A DNA stretch of 64,000 bases from Marisa cornuarietis (GCA_004794655.1 SMMW01000019.1:3384001-3448000); one strand, 5' to 3'. Counted from the first letter of the stretch, positions 26,070 through 38,460 are shown. A program made the numbers and translations. Notes: generated by a model not told the origin, from the letters alone.

Positions 26070-26560
26070 TCGGCATGTAAAAAAAAAAAATGTAAAAAGG
26101 TAAAACAGGAACAGAAACACCATGAAGAGGAGAACAAGAGCAAGCATTTTCTTTAAAAAAAAACCCTCACTGTGCATGAATATGAACATGAAGAGAAACA
26201 AAACAAGGACATGAAGATTACGAAGAAAGGAGAAAGAAGGAGGAGGAGGAAGAGAAGACCAAATTCAGGAACAAAAAATGAGCACAAAAGCACGAATATA
26301 AACATTAAACAAGCACACGAAAAATAACGAAGGAGAAGGAGGAGAAAGAGTACACGATCAAAAATTACAATAACAATAACAAAAAATGATCAATAACAAG
26401 AATTTCAACATGAACAGGAGCAAAAAGCAGGATATAAACATGAACAGAAACATAGAGGGGTAGCAGTTGCAATAAAAACATCACAAGTAACAAAAATAAA
26501 ATAAAACAAACATAAAAAAGTAAAAGTATGAAAATAAAGTCAAACATTGAGACAATCTGT
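26070..26560. repeat. Long T-poor A-rich tract with ACATGAA/AACAAG words
   Basis: About 490 bases consist mainly of A, with recurring AACATGAA, AAAACAAG, GGAGAAAGAAGGAGG and AATAACAAT words. Confidence 0.75.
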
Positions 26561-27512
26561 AGATATAGTGGAATGAGACTTGATGTGAAAATGTGCGCCT
26601 AACATTCTCCTCTGTTGACGTCACACTGGTGTGGTTCGCTCAAGTGGCCTGTCAGGTAAAAGTCGACGGCAATCTTCGCTAATTAAGCGCTGTCGCCCCC
26701 ACCCCCCAAAAAACAGAAGGAAAAAAAAAGATCATGCATGAGAGTGGCGTGAGTCGACATCACAGCTCCACGCATGTTGCCTTTACTGTTTCTCGCGACC
26801 CGCCAGATCACGTGACAACCATGTGACAATGCTTCAATTTCCTCCCTGCAGCGCTCATTAACCGATCCATCCAATCTCGTTCAATCAGCAGATTTTTTAA
26901 ATTACGTCGAACAAAGAAAACTAACCAATCAGTATTATTACTTGTTTGCAAGTTGTGCCCACAAGAATATTGACATCACATACAACCCTTCTGGGAAAGA
27001 GGTTAAGGGAGGTTAAAGTGAAAAACCCGAAAAATTATTTATCATAATTGGCAGGCATGGGGCCACATCGAAATTTTGCATTTTTTTAATTGTCTGTTTG
27101 AAATCCGTGGTTTTGGTATATATAGTCTAATTCAAATCTAAATGGTGAGTGAAAAAAGCAATGTGACGGATCGTTTTTGCCAGCCTACAGCTGTGCGGAG
27201 GTTTTGAACATTGTAATGAACGGTCAAAGTGGTCGTAAAAATTAGGGTGCAGGATGAAACTTTTCTGAATTAATTTTGACCTGTTAAACATTTATTTTGT
27301 TGCAACATCCGTGGCTTAGCAAAACTTTAGTCTCGTTATCATAAAAATTCGAATTATTGACAACAAATTATATAATATTGCACATTGTATTTTTCAACAG
27401 AGGCACGAAGCCTGTCCAATGAAAATATGCGGAAAATTAAACATAATTAAATCCCGAATATCCTAGGATCTTGTCAAAAAGGGTCAAGAAGATTCTCGAA
27501 CTCTTCGTGCTG

Positions 27513-27520
27513 TGACGTCA
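27513..27520. promoter_or_regulatory. CRE palindrome TGACGTCA
   Basis: A perfect full CRE lies 24 bases from the DR1 site. Further intronic copies are at 21704-21711 and 26616-26623, one lies in exon 1 (32081-32088), and one in intergenic DNA at 37643-37650. Confidence 0.3.
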
Positions 27521-27543
27521 TACCTTGTCAATAACGTTTATCA

Positions 27544-27557
27544 TGACCTCTGACCTT
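27544..27557 (-). promoter_or_regulatory. DR1 nuclear-receptor-type site in the DMRTA intron
   Basis: The complement reads AAGGTCAGAGGTCA, two perfect AGGTCA half-sites in direct repeat with one base between. This is the classic RXR/HNF4/COUP-type DR1 element. Occupancy is unknown. Confidence 0.4.
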
Positions 27558-27723
27558 GTCAATTACATCATAGACGTTGGGGGCTGCTGTCGTCGGGGTT
27601 TTCTGGACCGGGCTGTAACGGGATTGTGACGGGTGCTAAGGGATTATAAGGCGTTTCTACAGCTGTTGCAGTGTTTGTACTCGTTGCAGTGGCTGCAGTT
27701 GTTCGACTGGTGTGTTATCTGCT

Positions 27724-27750
27724 TTTATTTATTTATTTATTTATTTATTT
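27724..27750. repeat. (TTTA)n microsatellite
   Basis: Six to seven TTTA units followed by a G run. Confidence 0.9.
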
Positions 27751-28784
27751 GAGGGGGTGGGTTTGAATTTGTTCCGCAAGTAATCATAGCATGAATGAAA
27801 CTTTAATTAACTTTTCCGTAGCACTTTTGGAAAACTCTTTCTTGAAATATTTACTCTCCTGAAAAAACAATTACAAAGAGATCTGTTAGCGTTTATCTAA
27901 CAAAACGCTGGATAGCTTTAATAAAAATTTTCACACCGTTTTCAGACCTTCACTTCTGTTCACTATTATGATAATGTACCTACATATCCTAACTTAGCGG
28001 TCACCTTGTACACTAGTCACATCACTGTTTTGAAAATGCATTTAACCCTTTATCTGCACGTCTCAAAACCTGCGACAGGTTTCTCCCAGTCTCTGGAAGG
28101 GGTTTCTATAACCTCCAATTCTTTTTATCGTCAGTATCCATTTTATAAATATCAAGTATAATAAACACGTAAACATATCAAGTATAATTGCAATAAATCG
28201 TAGTCTACTCAGTAAAGAGTCCCATTAAGTCGCTTCCTTGTTTTTGAAATAGTTTATGTGTTAATTTTATGAATGGAAATTGATGAAGCTGTATGGGAGA
28301 GGGGGGGTCTTGTGTGATTGAGTGAGAGAGAGAAGAGAAAGCGAGAAAAGAGAGAAGAAGAAGAAGAGACAGAGAAAAAAACGGGAGAAGATATAGAGAG
28401 GGTTAGAGCAGGGCAATTTACAAGCCAGTTAGTGATTTCAGGTTCATTTTTCGTGAAAGGATTAGTGAAAGTCGCTCTAGGACCCTACCTCCTGCCAGTA
28501 ACGTAAAAACGTTCACAAGCACAGCAATGCCTTACAGCAGGTTGAATCACCCAGGAGACCCAGTACTCCAGTCATTTTCGTTACAACAGGTTGAATAGTT
28601 TAAAGGACCCAGTGCTCTCGTCATTTTCATCACAAAAGATAGTTGGTACGACCTGCAAGATGTCATACATCACCTACACCTGTATAAGATGTCTGGCTTG
28701 ATTTCAAGGAGGTTTACTCAATCTTTGATCTGACCGTGCTGTTTAGCTTTTTATTAGTTTTCAAACCTTTTATATTTATTCATA

Positions 28785-29155
28785 TTACTGTAAATTTCGG
28801 TCTGTTGAGAGCATCTGTTTTTAAACCGCACCCGCTAAATTTTTTAAAAAGCTTTAATTTTTCTTTGTCAAATAAGCCGCGCTGGTGTATAAACCGTGTG
28901 TACAACATGAAAGCTGGATCGTGGCCATTTCATCTCGTTTTTGGCATGATGAGGGTGTGTGCTTCAGCAACTGATCTGAATGTTTCAATTGTATGTGGCT
29001 TTGATTTTAAAATGTGAATAGTTAAAACTGTAATAACGTTAAAAGCTAACACTTTAACTGTTGCTCATCAAAAAATTATCGGAATTTCAAAAATACCGCA
29101 AACAAGCCGCATCGCTGAGAAAAAGTCGGAGCTTATAGTTCGAAATGTACAGTAA
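28785..29155. mobile_element. 371 bp MITE with TTACTGTA inverted ends and TA target duplication
   Basis: The left end is TTACTGTAAATTTCGGTC and the right end is the complement of TTACTGTACATTTCGAAC: 16 of 18 bases match as inverted repeats. TA flanks both ends (28783-28784 and 29156-29157), as expected for Tc1/mariner/pogo-type insertion. Inside are AAACCGCACCCGC and AATAAGCCGCGCTGGTGTAT near the left end, and ACAAGCCGCATCGC near the right end, so the subterminal parts are also related. No transposase is encoded. Assignment to the superfamily rests on the TA duplication only. Confidence 0.7.
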
Positions 29156-29256
29156 TAAGTGTCAGGACAACTGAACGCCATGACCGTTCTACAGCATGTC
29201 CAGTTTAACCTCCAGTTTAAGGAAAGGGAGGTGTCACGCAAAGTAACTCTCCAGTG

Positions 29257-29280
29257 TTTTTTTTTTTTTTTTTTTTTTTT
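29257..29280. repeat. Poly(T) tract
   Basis: Twenty-four consecutive T bases. It may be the poly(A) tail of a minus-strand retroposon, but no body is recognisable. Confidence 0.9.
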
Positions 29281-29351
29281 GTAAACCAGCCTTGTCACGC
29301 TTGGCTGCACCGCAAGGAAGTACTTTCACTCGTAACGTTCCACGTCTTGGG

Positions 29352-29353
<2 letters not shown>

Positions 29354-29411
<58 letters not shown>
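29354..29411. repeat. (TG)n microsatellite
   Basis: About 29 TG units. Confidence 0.97.
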
Positions 29412-29414
<3 letters not shown>

Positions 29415-30426
29415 GTGGCCTCAACAGCCATGTAACCTCGAGATCTACTCTGCATCAGGGCGGAGGACGGGGTGGGTGCGGCAGTAATGTGCAGCATCGA
29501 ATAAGCAGACAGGTACCCGTATATACTAGGAGAGGATAGCCGTACTACCCGCAGCGGCAAAATATTGGTCACGTTTGGATGCCTGTGGTTGGTATGGATT
29601 GTGACGGTCAGTCGGAGGTGACCACGACGGTGTCCTCAATCCCCCGAGCCTCCATGCTTGACCTTTGCTCTTAATCTTTTCTTCCGTCTCAAACACGTGC
29701 AAAGTGACACGGTGACACAATATGTGTGCGCGCGCGTGCTGTTGGTCTTTCATCTTAGTATCACGCTGTGAGAAACGAATTGTCAACCATCCTGCGTGCG
29801 CACACTGTACGTGAAGGATACGCATCCGTTTCCCATAATTCTAAATATAGGATGATTCCATATCCTCAGCTTCCCAGACATTCTTCAGCCACGGGGTTTC
29901 AGAGCAGTTACTACAGCTAAACATTTCATTATGCGCAGCAGGCGTAGAATAAGCTGCATGGAATGTTTGTAGTTTCATCCTGCGCGGAAAAGTGCCCTTA
30001 AATTCCAGAATTCCAGAGGACCTTGCGGAGACTCAAATGCATGGAGAGGGGCGGGGAGTTGGTGGTCACGAGCTTTCATGCCAGTCTTAAAAATGGTTGC
30101 GCTGTAACCTGTAGGGTCTGAAACTGGAAGAGGGAGATGGACAAACCTTCTCCATGAACAGAATGTTTGAGCGTCGCATCTTCGGCGTTAATTTAATAGT
30201 GGAAATGAACTTTTTTAAAACCTTCTTTTGTCGATTGTGTGAGGTGTTGTTGTTGATTACATTTAGTAATGAAATTTTTAAGTTGTCTACAAGAAGAACG
30301 AGAAATCAAGATACTAAAGTAGTTGAAAAACGGACAGAGCCTATCATAAAAGAAACACGGATTAAAGGACATATGAACGGATGGCATGAAGGAAGTAATA
30401 AGATAATAAAATTGGAATTAGAAATT

Positions 30427-30568
<142 letters not shown>

Positions 30569-30748
30569 TTTTTATAAAAGTAATAAACAGTTTAAGGAGC
30601 ATGAAACTTCAGTTTCTTCTTTTGCATTCAAATGTTTGTGTGGTCATGGGTATTACAGTGGAATGTTTTGAGTCCTTGATGAACTGAGCGGTTCTTTAAG
30701 TTTGTCCCTCAGATCTGCTACATTAGTGCCTTAAGAAGCATTGTTGCA

Positions 30749-30814
30749 AGATGTATTCTGAGTCTTGGGTAGATACATTCTGGGTTATGGGTAGATGTAT
30801 GCTGGGTACCGGGT
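30749..30814. repeat. Three-copy 22 bp tandem repeat
   Basis: Three consecutive 22-base units have the form AGATGTATTCTGGGT followed by a variable part and GGGT. Confidence 0.75.
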
Positions 30815-31752
30815 ACCTGTGTTACAAGTTCTTCCGCGTGCAGCAGCTACAGGCGGTGCGTGACACAGTATTCTTTCACCTACGACTGACTGTTGCACCT
30901 GTGTGTGATGGTCCTGTCAACTAGGTAGCGCGAGCTCCCAGGCTAAATAGGCGATCTTTAGGATAAAACCTCGGTGAACAAAACAAAATAAATAAATAAA
31001 TAATAATCTGTGATTGAGAACCTGCCCAGCCCCTCCCGCACACTTCGAAGACGAAATGCATCGCCAATGAATGGCTGAGGTCCACTCGGAAACAGGTGGA
31101 CACGCATTCTTAAATAACGGTCACTGAGCATCCTCAGGGACAGCATCAGCCGCATGCGACGGGTCTACTTCTTTCTGAGGAGGATGATCTCTCTTGTTTG
31201 ATCTCGCCTTCTTCATTTCTTATGCTTGATCTCTCTAGAAAAAAACTTGTCTGGTAGATATTTCTCTAGCTTGATCCCTTATTTCAGTTGTTTTGGTTGA
31301 TTTCTCTTGCTGTCGTTTTTGCCGCTACACTCACCACAGCCTTTGACCCTGTGCAACGGTAGACGAGGGCAAACGTACTCCCGTGACAGCAAGTAGGCGC
31401 CCTTGAGTGCGCGAAGAAAAAGACACATCATTCAAACTCGTCTTTCTTGCCAATCAATCTGCACACGCTGGCAGGGTGCGGCTACAGAGAGTTTTCTGTG
31501 TGTCGGTAGATATCAGTAGTTCTTAAGGGTCTCCATCCCTTTCGGTCTGACCGTTCCATTCTACACAAAGCCACTGTATTGCTGTCATTTGGTTCATCCG
31601 CTCGCGCGCTCGATCGACCTGTTTGCTTGCTTGCATCTTTGACTGACGGCCTCTCGTTTGTTTCCTTGTTCACCTTCGAGATACCTGCCTGCCTAACAAC
31701 CGAGTATGTTCCGCAAAACAAGCCATCAATACGTCAGTGAACAAGTCTTGAG

Positions 31753-31844
31753 AGGTTTTTCGCAAAGTAATTATTAGTAATGAGGGGAAGTTTAGGTCAG
31801 GTTTTGTTCAAAGTAATTATTAATAATGTGGGGATGTTTGGGTC
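31753..31844. repeat. Two-copy 46 bp tandem repeat near the exon 1 donor
   Basis: Two adjacent 46-base units share AGGTTTT, CAAAGTAATTATTA and TAATG(A/T)GGGGA. They lie 0.2 kb past the donor of exon 1. Confidence 0.8.
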
Positions 31845-32025
31845 ACATTTTCTTCCAAGGTATCCTAGGCACTTTAAACCTTGTTCTCGTTCTATTACGC
31901 GATACAACAGTTTTGGAAAAGCAGTGTGGGAAGTGATTCAAGTAGACAACGAATGAAATAGGCATGAATAAAGTCCCCAAAACAACCACAAAGGAAGATC
32001 CAGAGGTGAAAATGCTGTTACTTAC

Positions 32026-32713
32026 GGTTCTGTAGAGAACGTTCAGACACATCATCTGTGGACGTGTCATCTGCAGCTGGTGACGTCACAGGGCTGCTGC
32101 AGTTGTTGTTGGGGGTGTTGTTATTGTTGCTGATGATGGTGTTGCTATTGCCGCCACCGCCGCCGTTCAGAGTTCCAGGGATGAGAGGGGGAGGCCCGAG
32201 AGAATGGTGACCATTGACCAGCCCCGCTCCCCCACTGCCGCTAGGCGCAGAGCCGGAATTACCGCCGCACCCACTTGGGGCACCACTAGGGTCCGCGACA
32301 CCGGCGCCGGCAGCTTTCATGTAGGCACGGACTTCGGGGTACAGGTCGATGCACTCCGGGTTGACCTGTAGGAGCCCGCTGGGCCCGTATAACAGACCCA
32401 GTTCCCGGGCCTCGTTCTCCTCTTGGGCTTGCTGGCGCCGGAGAGCCACTTGTGCGGCCATGACCCTCTGGCGCTCGGCTATCAGCGTGCACTTGGCGCA
32501 CACACAGTCCCGCCATCGGCAATATCGTTTGTGGCCCTTTAGCGCCGACACTACACCGTGGTTCCGACAGCGGGCGCACTTCGGGGTGCGCGGGTACCGG
32601 TCAGATGCCCGGATGAAGAGCGAGTTTTGCGACCCGCCTCCCCCTGAAATTGCCGAGCTGTTGTTTTCTTGCAAGGAGGATCGCCCCCTGTCCTCGTCGG
32701 AAGAGACACTCAT
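32026..32713 (-). CDS. dmrta2: DMRTA-class transcription factor, coding exon 1 (DM domain)
   Basis: This is the first coding exon of a doublesex/mab-3-related transcription factor and gives residues 1-229 plus one base of codon 230. The DM domain lies at about residues 42-97. It has the expected zinc ligands C46, C49, H52, H61, C65, C70, C72 and C75, followed by the recognition-helix stretch ending [36 protein letters not shown] and the EARE tail are typical of the DMRTA/dmrt99B class rather than DMRT1 or DMRT3. After the domain come Gly/Ser-rich and Asn-rich low-complexity stretches (about 134-205). The start is the first ATG after an in-frame TGA at 32768-32770, with A at -3. The exon ends at a strong donor, C|GTAAGT, in phase 1. 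DM proteins bind DNA in the nucleus; DMRTA members act in neural and sensory patterning and in some lineages in gonads. The role in this animal is inferred. Confidence 0.93.
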
Positions 32714-34030
32714 GCTGGCAGAGCTCTGTCCCTTCCTTCGATACTTTCTCTCTTTTTTATTTTTTGCTCACACTTTAGAGCAACGCAAGAAGATGGACAA
32801 ACTGCTCTTGTGGCCAGTCACCTGCATTTAATCACGTGATCCAAGAAAAATCAGGTGTACAAACTAGAAGTTTCTCACTGGCGCTTACGACCTGGCGGCT
32901 GTCGATTAATTAACGTGGACAACCTAACCTCGCCAAAATTGCGTCGATCACAAAATACTTTCAAACTGCCCTTTATTTCTGAATATTTCCTGTCCAGGAG
33001 TCTCAGCGGCAGATGTCCTGTTGATGGATGTGTTCACACAAACCACAGTCAAGTAGTTTCATCAGCTGTCGTCGTACACGAACTTTACTAAAACGTCGCA
33101 GTCAAAATTCTTTAACATCCAGCATGGTGCACACCAGCCATATCTAGTGTCTTCGGCGGTGGACATAAATGTCGCCCTGTCGTCATCCCAGGGAGAAATT
33201 GCACAAGTTCAACAAAAGCGTGACAACACTTCACGAGTCAATCCCAGAGGCGACAGCCTCCAAATGACCACCCACTTCCTCTCAACTGTCTTTTCTACCT
33301 GGCCGTCAGGTGCGGCGAGGGGACTTGGCCCCTCCCGTTTGTCCCGAGCCAGCAGCCCACGCGACTAGACTTTGGCTAGCAAATCGAGCGGGGGGAGCCC
33401 CAGATGGCCAGCCACAACGACACAGACTGAAAGTAGCCAGAGCTCAAAATTCGTAGCAATACTTCAGCGCGGTCTCTTTCCCACTCTTCAATCCCGTAAA
33501 TAATAATAATAATCGAAAAAAAAACTAGCAAGGTCCTCCCAGCCAATAAAACGGTTGTGTTCCTGACTCGCAGTTTTCTTCCACCTATGAAATACACAAG
33601 CGAGTTAAGTGTTGTTATTTTTTTAAGTCCCAGCTTGGAAAGAGCTAGGCTTTTTCTCCCGTCTTTTGCACCGACTCCTGTCGCAGCTTTGGCCGACAAC
33701 TGTTAACTCCGCGGCGTCGCTAAAGGTCTATGAGCGTCGCAGGGGTCCCCCCCTCCTCGTCCTTTCAAGCGCGCGCCTGTCTGTCCATGATGTATGTTGC
33801 GCTTGTCCTCGACACAATCTCGGCTTTGGCTCCACCCCCTCGGCCACAGGGTTTAGCAGGCGGACGGCTCCGCCCACCCGATACGCGACGCCGCCACTCG
33901 TGCGCAGTTGACACACTGCGCCGATCAATGGTTGTATCAAAGGCGGCCGTGCGGTCGGGAGTTGGCCGTGTGCCGTGCACCCGGCGGTTGGCGGTGGGTG
34001 AGGCCAGCGACATGTCGTCGTCGTCAGCTT
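32714..34030 (-). promoter_or_regulatory. GC-rich 5' flank and likely promoter region of the DMRTA gene
   Basis: The 1.3 kb upstream of the start codon, especially 33.25-33.40 and 33.65-34.03 kb, is much richer in G+C and CpG than the surrounding DNA, as is common around developmental-gene promoters. A TCACGTGA E-box lies at 32833-32840. There is no clear TATA box. A minus-strand CAG|GTAGAA near 33296 and TGCAG|GTGAC near 32825 could be the ends of a 5' UTR intron, but this is speculative. Open frames here look like GC-rich shadows without recognisable domains. Confidence 0.4.
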
Positions 34031-34060
34031 GAAAGAAAGAGAGAGAGAGAGAGAGAGAGA
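34031..34060. repeat. (GA)n microsatellite
   Basis: A GA run at the upstream edge of the GC-rich DMRTA flank. Confidence 0.9.
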
Positions 34061-34959
34061 ATAAAAGAACGAAAGAAAGAGAGAGATTGGAAGAAGTCGT
34101 AATCGAGAAAGAGGGGGGGGGGATCACAGATCGAGGCTGAGGCTATACGTTCAACCTCTTTTATTTGCGTTCAGAAGTCAAAACATTCAGCGAACGTAAA
34201 GTTACCCGTCGGGTATACGAACATCCTAAAGTTCGCCCCTTGTTGTCAAGATGAATTGTGGAGAGAAGAGATAGCTGTATCGTTTGCATCGGTCGGTGCA
34301 GGGATGGAGGGAGAGGAAAATGGGGGCGCGGAAGGGTGTGACCTGGCAGACCAACAGATTGAGGGACGCTAAGCCAAAGAGGGATGGTGAACTTGCGTCG
34401 TCAGGGCTGGCACTTTCATCGCCGGTAGAAGATACGAGCGAATGTCAAAAGATTGTGAGATGTTTTGGGAGGAAGACGGTGTACTGTGTGGCCTAGACTC
34501 AGCTAGACTACCAAGAAGATATATTGTTTATGCAGATGGATAGACTGACAGAAAGACTAACAAAAAGACATCAAATAAAGAGTAGAGAGAGAGAGGAGAA
34601 TTAAAGAATGAAAAAGGAACAACAGGATTATGCCGTAAAGTTAGAAAGCCACTTTCATTTTTCTGACTTGAAATTCAGCTTTATCAATACATGAATAAAT
34701 AAATGACAAAGCAGCCAACCACCCACAAACCGAAAATATTTTTATCAAAGCACAGTCATGTTCCGCTGCAGAACAAGGCGTTAAGTTTAGTAGCCATGCA
34801 ATCCCTCAAGTCAGGCTGTCTGCAAGGGCAAGAAGTAACACGCTTTTTCAAAACCGGAATTTGTGTTATTTAGTTTGGATGTCGTTAATCTGTTGATCTG
34901 ACTTCGTGAAAAGCAATAGACGACAAAGGTGTTGAGTTTCCGGAGATACTCCGTGATCA

Positions 34960-35040
34960 AATAGAATCCAGGAGTCGAACCCAACGATGACGAGCCCCGC
35001 ACGGGCAAACGTGAAGAAATCCACAGCCAGCGACCCTCCA
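34960..35040 (-). mobile_element. tRNA-like SINE head
   Basis: The complement of 34971-34981 is a perfect B box, GGTTCGACTCC. TGGCTGTGGATT (complement of 35018-35029) lies in the A-box position. The sequence between could form a short stem. The tail and full extent are not clear. Confidence 0.4.
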
Positions 35041-35608
35041 CAGTCCACACCATCGTGACAGCAAGAGAAAGGTAGGTCTGCGCATGCCTGGTACCCTTCA
35101 CACCCTTCTTCCACACCCAGTCCCCCCGGATGGTTAGCGCCTGGCCTTTTCGCGCGTAACAGAGTACGTGCACCTGTGCCGACAAACGTGTGCGTAACAG
35201 GCGTGACGTATGAGGGACATGGTGGTGGCACGTGACGACCTTGTGTCAGGAAGTCGTATGAACACGTCTCACTTTTAACGAAAACAGTCTTCGTCTCCTC
35301 GCGTCACGCAGACGACAGACAATATGGCCACCATCGGGGTGGTAGGGACTAGTGAGAGGGTAGAGTATTGGCAGGTTTGCTGTCTAAATTTAAAGATAAT
35401 TATAGACATATCTGTTACATAGAGATGAATGTTAAGGACAAGGTGTTGATATAATAACACCTGGTTTATATCTGGTGCGCCAAATCAGGTTAGGGTGATA
35501 AATCACAATATTCGGGCAAAGACAAGAGTGAATCGTACCATTTTAAATAAAAAAATAATGCAGAAATCTTTCTTTTACAGTGGCTATGCATAGGAAAATT
35601 CTTAACCA

Positions 35609-35610
<2 letters not shown>

Positions 35611-35689
<79 letters not shown>
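35611..35689. repeat. (TG)n microsatellite
   Basis: About 39 perfect TG units. Confidence 0.97.
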
Positions 35690-35691
<2 letters not shown>

Positions 35692-35974
35692 GAAACTCGA
35701 GGACCATCAAATGCTTATGAAAATTACACTTCAACTAAACACTTGTCCCTCTGTTCTAGTGTTCTATTGTTTTCATATGCAGCTGAATTCGGCAGCTAGA
35801 TTAGCCTTTTTCAGGTTGTAACTTACATGCCATGCAAATACAGGAAGCGTTCACAGTAGGTGGTATCGGGTCACGTGATCAAAAGTAAGCCAGGGTAGTA
35901 TCCGCTGTGCTTCAATTGTCTGTACACAACTCGTTAAATCTGGTGCATTGTGTACGTCACTTGCCCTTTCGTAA

Positions 35975-36120
35975 GGAGACGCGGATGGCCGGGTAGTTAT
36001 TGCACCCGACTGTAGACCAGAAGGTTTCCTGGTTCGAGGCTTGCTCGTGCTTGTGACTGGAAAACTCCTCATCCTACTTTCCCCGGCTTGTCCACCCTTT
36101 TCCTTGCAGAAGTAGGGCGG
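35975..36120 (+). mobile_element. tRNA(Tyr)-like SINE
   Basis: An A box, TGGCCGGGTAGT (35986-35997), a stretch GACTGTAGACC (36008-36018) that matches the GTA anticodon arm of tRNA-Tyr, and a B box, GGTTCGAGGCT (36031-36041), occur in order and at tRNA-like spacing. The flanking acceptor stem is not complementary, so this is a SINE head rather than a working tRNA gene. Confidence 0.5.
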
Positions 36121-36403
36121 AAGGAGAGAGAGAGGGGGGGTGGGTGGGTGCTCTTCATACAGTGAACCACATACGTTCACGACTTGTAGCGCCAGTACAC
36201 GATGGAACTGATGATCTTTTTTATTAAGTCGTTAGCTGTGGAACTAAAAATGAAACAACGGGAAATAATGTTAAAAACAATAACTGACATCAGTGTGGGT
36301 GAAGATGATGGGGCCAGTTGATTTGGCGTTTTGACTAGATCCAATCCAGACCAGGCTTTTTTAACAGTGGGTGTGGATTGCATGTGCATTTGTGTATAAA
36401 TGA

Positions 36404-36460
36404 GGTAGGTAGGTAGGTAGGTAGGTAGGTAGGTAGGTAGGTAGGTAGGTAGGTAGGTAG
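36404..36460. repeat. (GGTA)n microsatellite
   Basis: Fourteen GGTA units. Confidence 0.97.
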
Positions 36461-37012
36461 AAAGAGAGAGAATGCTCACATTGTCGCAATCGACGTGCTT
36501 AAGGAGGGGAGGGGGAAAGTCACACCTCTGGAGCAATTTGAGTGCTGCCCTCCCAAACCCAGAGGGTAAAATAAGCTCCTTAAGTAGGTCCCCAAAGTTT
36601 CAATTTGTTGGCGAGTATCTATTTTTGTGCGGGCTTACTCCTTTTGGCAACAGCTACGCTATAAACGCCTCCAGTGACAGGCCTCCGGGGTACGAGGGAG
36701 AGAATTCTTCGCGCCTCTATTTTTGTTCCAGGGTATACAAGAGACAATGACCCATTGTAGTAGGTTTGTATATTTAACGTTTGCAGGGCTGGCAGGCGTT
36801 TAGCTTGGGTTGTCCTCTTTTTCGGTGGGAATGGAGGGGGGTCTTGGAGGCCATGGTCTTCTGCTGAAGCTGTCGGTGGATCTTTCTTAGTTTGCCGCAA
36901 ACCCCTAGCTGAGTAGATGATGAGATGGACATGACAGATAACTAGCTATGGACACACATTATTTGAGTTGTGTGGTTGTCGTTGGCAGGGTCAAAAGCAC
37001 ATGCACGCGTGC

Positions 37013-37014
<2 letters not shown>

Positions 37015-37097
<83 letters not shown>
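37015..37097. repeat. (AC)n microsatellite
   Basis: About 41 perfect AC units. Confidence 0.97.
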
Positions 37098-37098
<1 letters not shown>

Positions 37099-38460
37099 CC
37101 TGGAGGTCGCATGCGCACCTAGAACTGATTTAACCGGGTGTAAATGTAGCCAGGTAGGCATGACTGTGGAAAATACTACTAATCGGTCTTTAGTTGCAGC
37201 AGACCTCAAAGACCAGGGGAAATAACTGCTCCCCCGTGGGCTTCTAATACGAGGAGACGATATACTGGTCGTAAAACGCGTGCTGTGTTAATCCTACAAG
37301 AGCCATAACTCTGGCTTAGCACCAAGGTATCATATCCGCCCTTCCGCACACGACGGGTCTCGCTACATACTGCGGGTAAGCTGGGTAAGCGTTACCAAAT
37401 GCCGGGGAAGATACACAAAAAAAAGACTCTATTCTTAGCAGTTACTGTGGTGATAACGTACAGCCAAACTAGCTACTGTGATGATAACTTAAAGGCAAAC
37501 TAGAGTCAAACATGAAATTAAGCTCAAAGCTGATTGCAGCCCAGAACATAGAGCTGCTATTAGCTTGTTGCAAAGGTGTGTAGGGAATTTTTATTTTAAT
37601 TTTGTTAAAAAGCACACGTGGATTGATCTAAATTCCTACTTCTGACGTCACTGAAGGCCGCTGCCAATGAGACAGCTTCAAGCACGTGCTAATGAAGCAT
37701 TGCACAATCAGCGAGCTAACATTTGTGTCATTAAGGGGAAAAAATCTTGAAAGAATGTTGGTAAGAACTCCTACGTTACATTGACTTGTAAATGGTAAAC
37801 GACAGAATTTTTTTATCCACTTAAACTTCTGGTATTATTATCTTTATTGAACTAAACCCAATCATTCCAAAATAATTTTGCACTCGCGTAATCCTTTAAA
37901 AAATATAACAAAAACATTGGGGGGGGGGGAATATCCTCGTATTTCTGTGGCCAAGCGAAAGAGAGCAAGCAGTGAGTTATGACTTATCAGGTGAACCATA
38001 TCCGACCCCACGCAAAGCTGTACCTGCAGAGGCAGGTGAAAAAGAAGCATCCGATACATCTGCAGATTAAGCCAGCCTTGACACTGGCGACAGTAGAGCA
38101 GAGTTTATTTGGCAAGCGATAAGAAAATAAGGACAACAGTAATCACAACAGAAAATGTGTCATCTCTCGACAACTTGTAGTCTCACCACTGGAAAGTCGC
38201 TTCCCATAGTTTTATGTTTAGCCCATGTCAAGTTTGAAGACTGTGATCCTATCTTTCTGGTGAAGACGTGTCTGTAACGATAGGAGTAAGGGTTTCCTAT
38301 CCAGTAGAAACAGGCGTGAAGCACATCCCATAAGAGAGTTCCTTTATCCAGGTAAAGAAATTTTACCAAGCGTGTTTGAAAACGAAGGCGATTTGGCTTC
38401 TATTGTCTGAAAACTTCGGTCAGAGTTATCCACGTAAAATTAAGAGGCAGAACTTTCATA

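Noticed and set aside
28318..28506. Glu/Lys-rich plus-strand open frame
   Set aside because: Produced by an AG-rich stretch; no domain.
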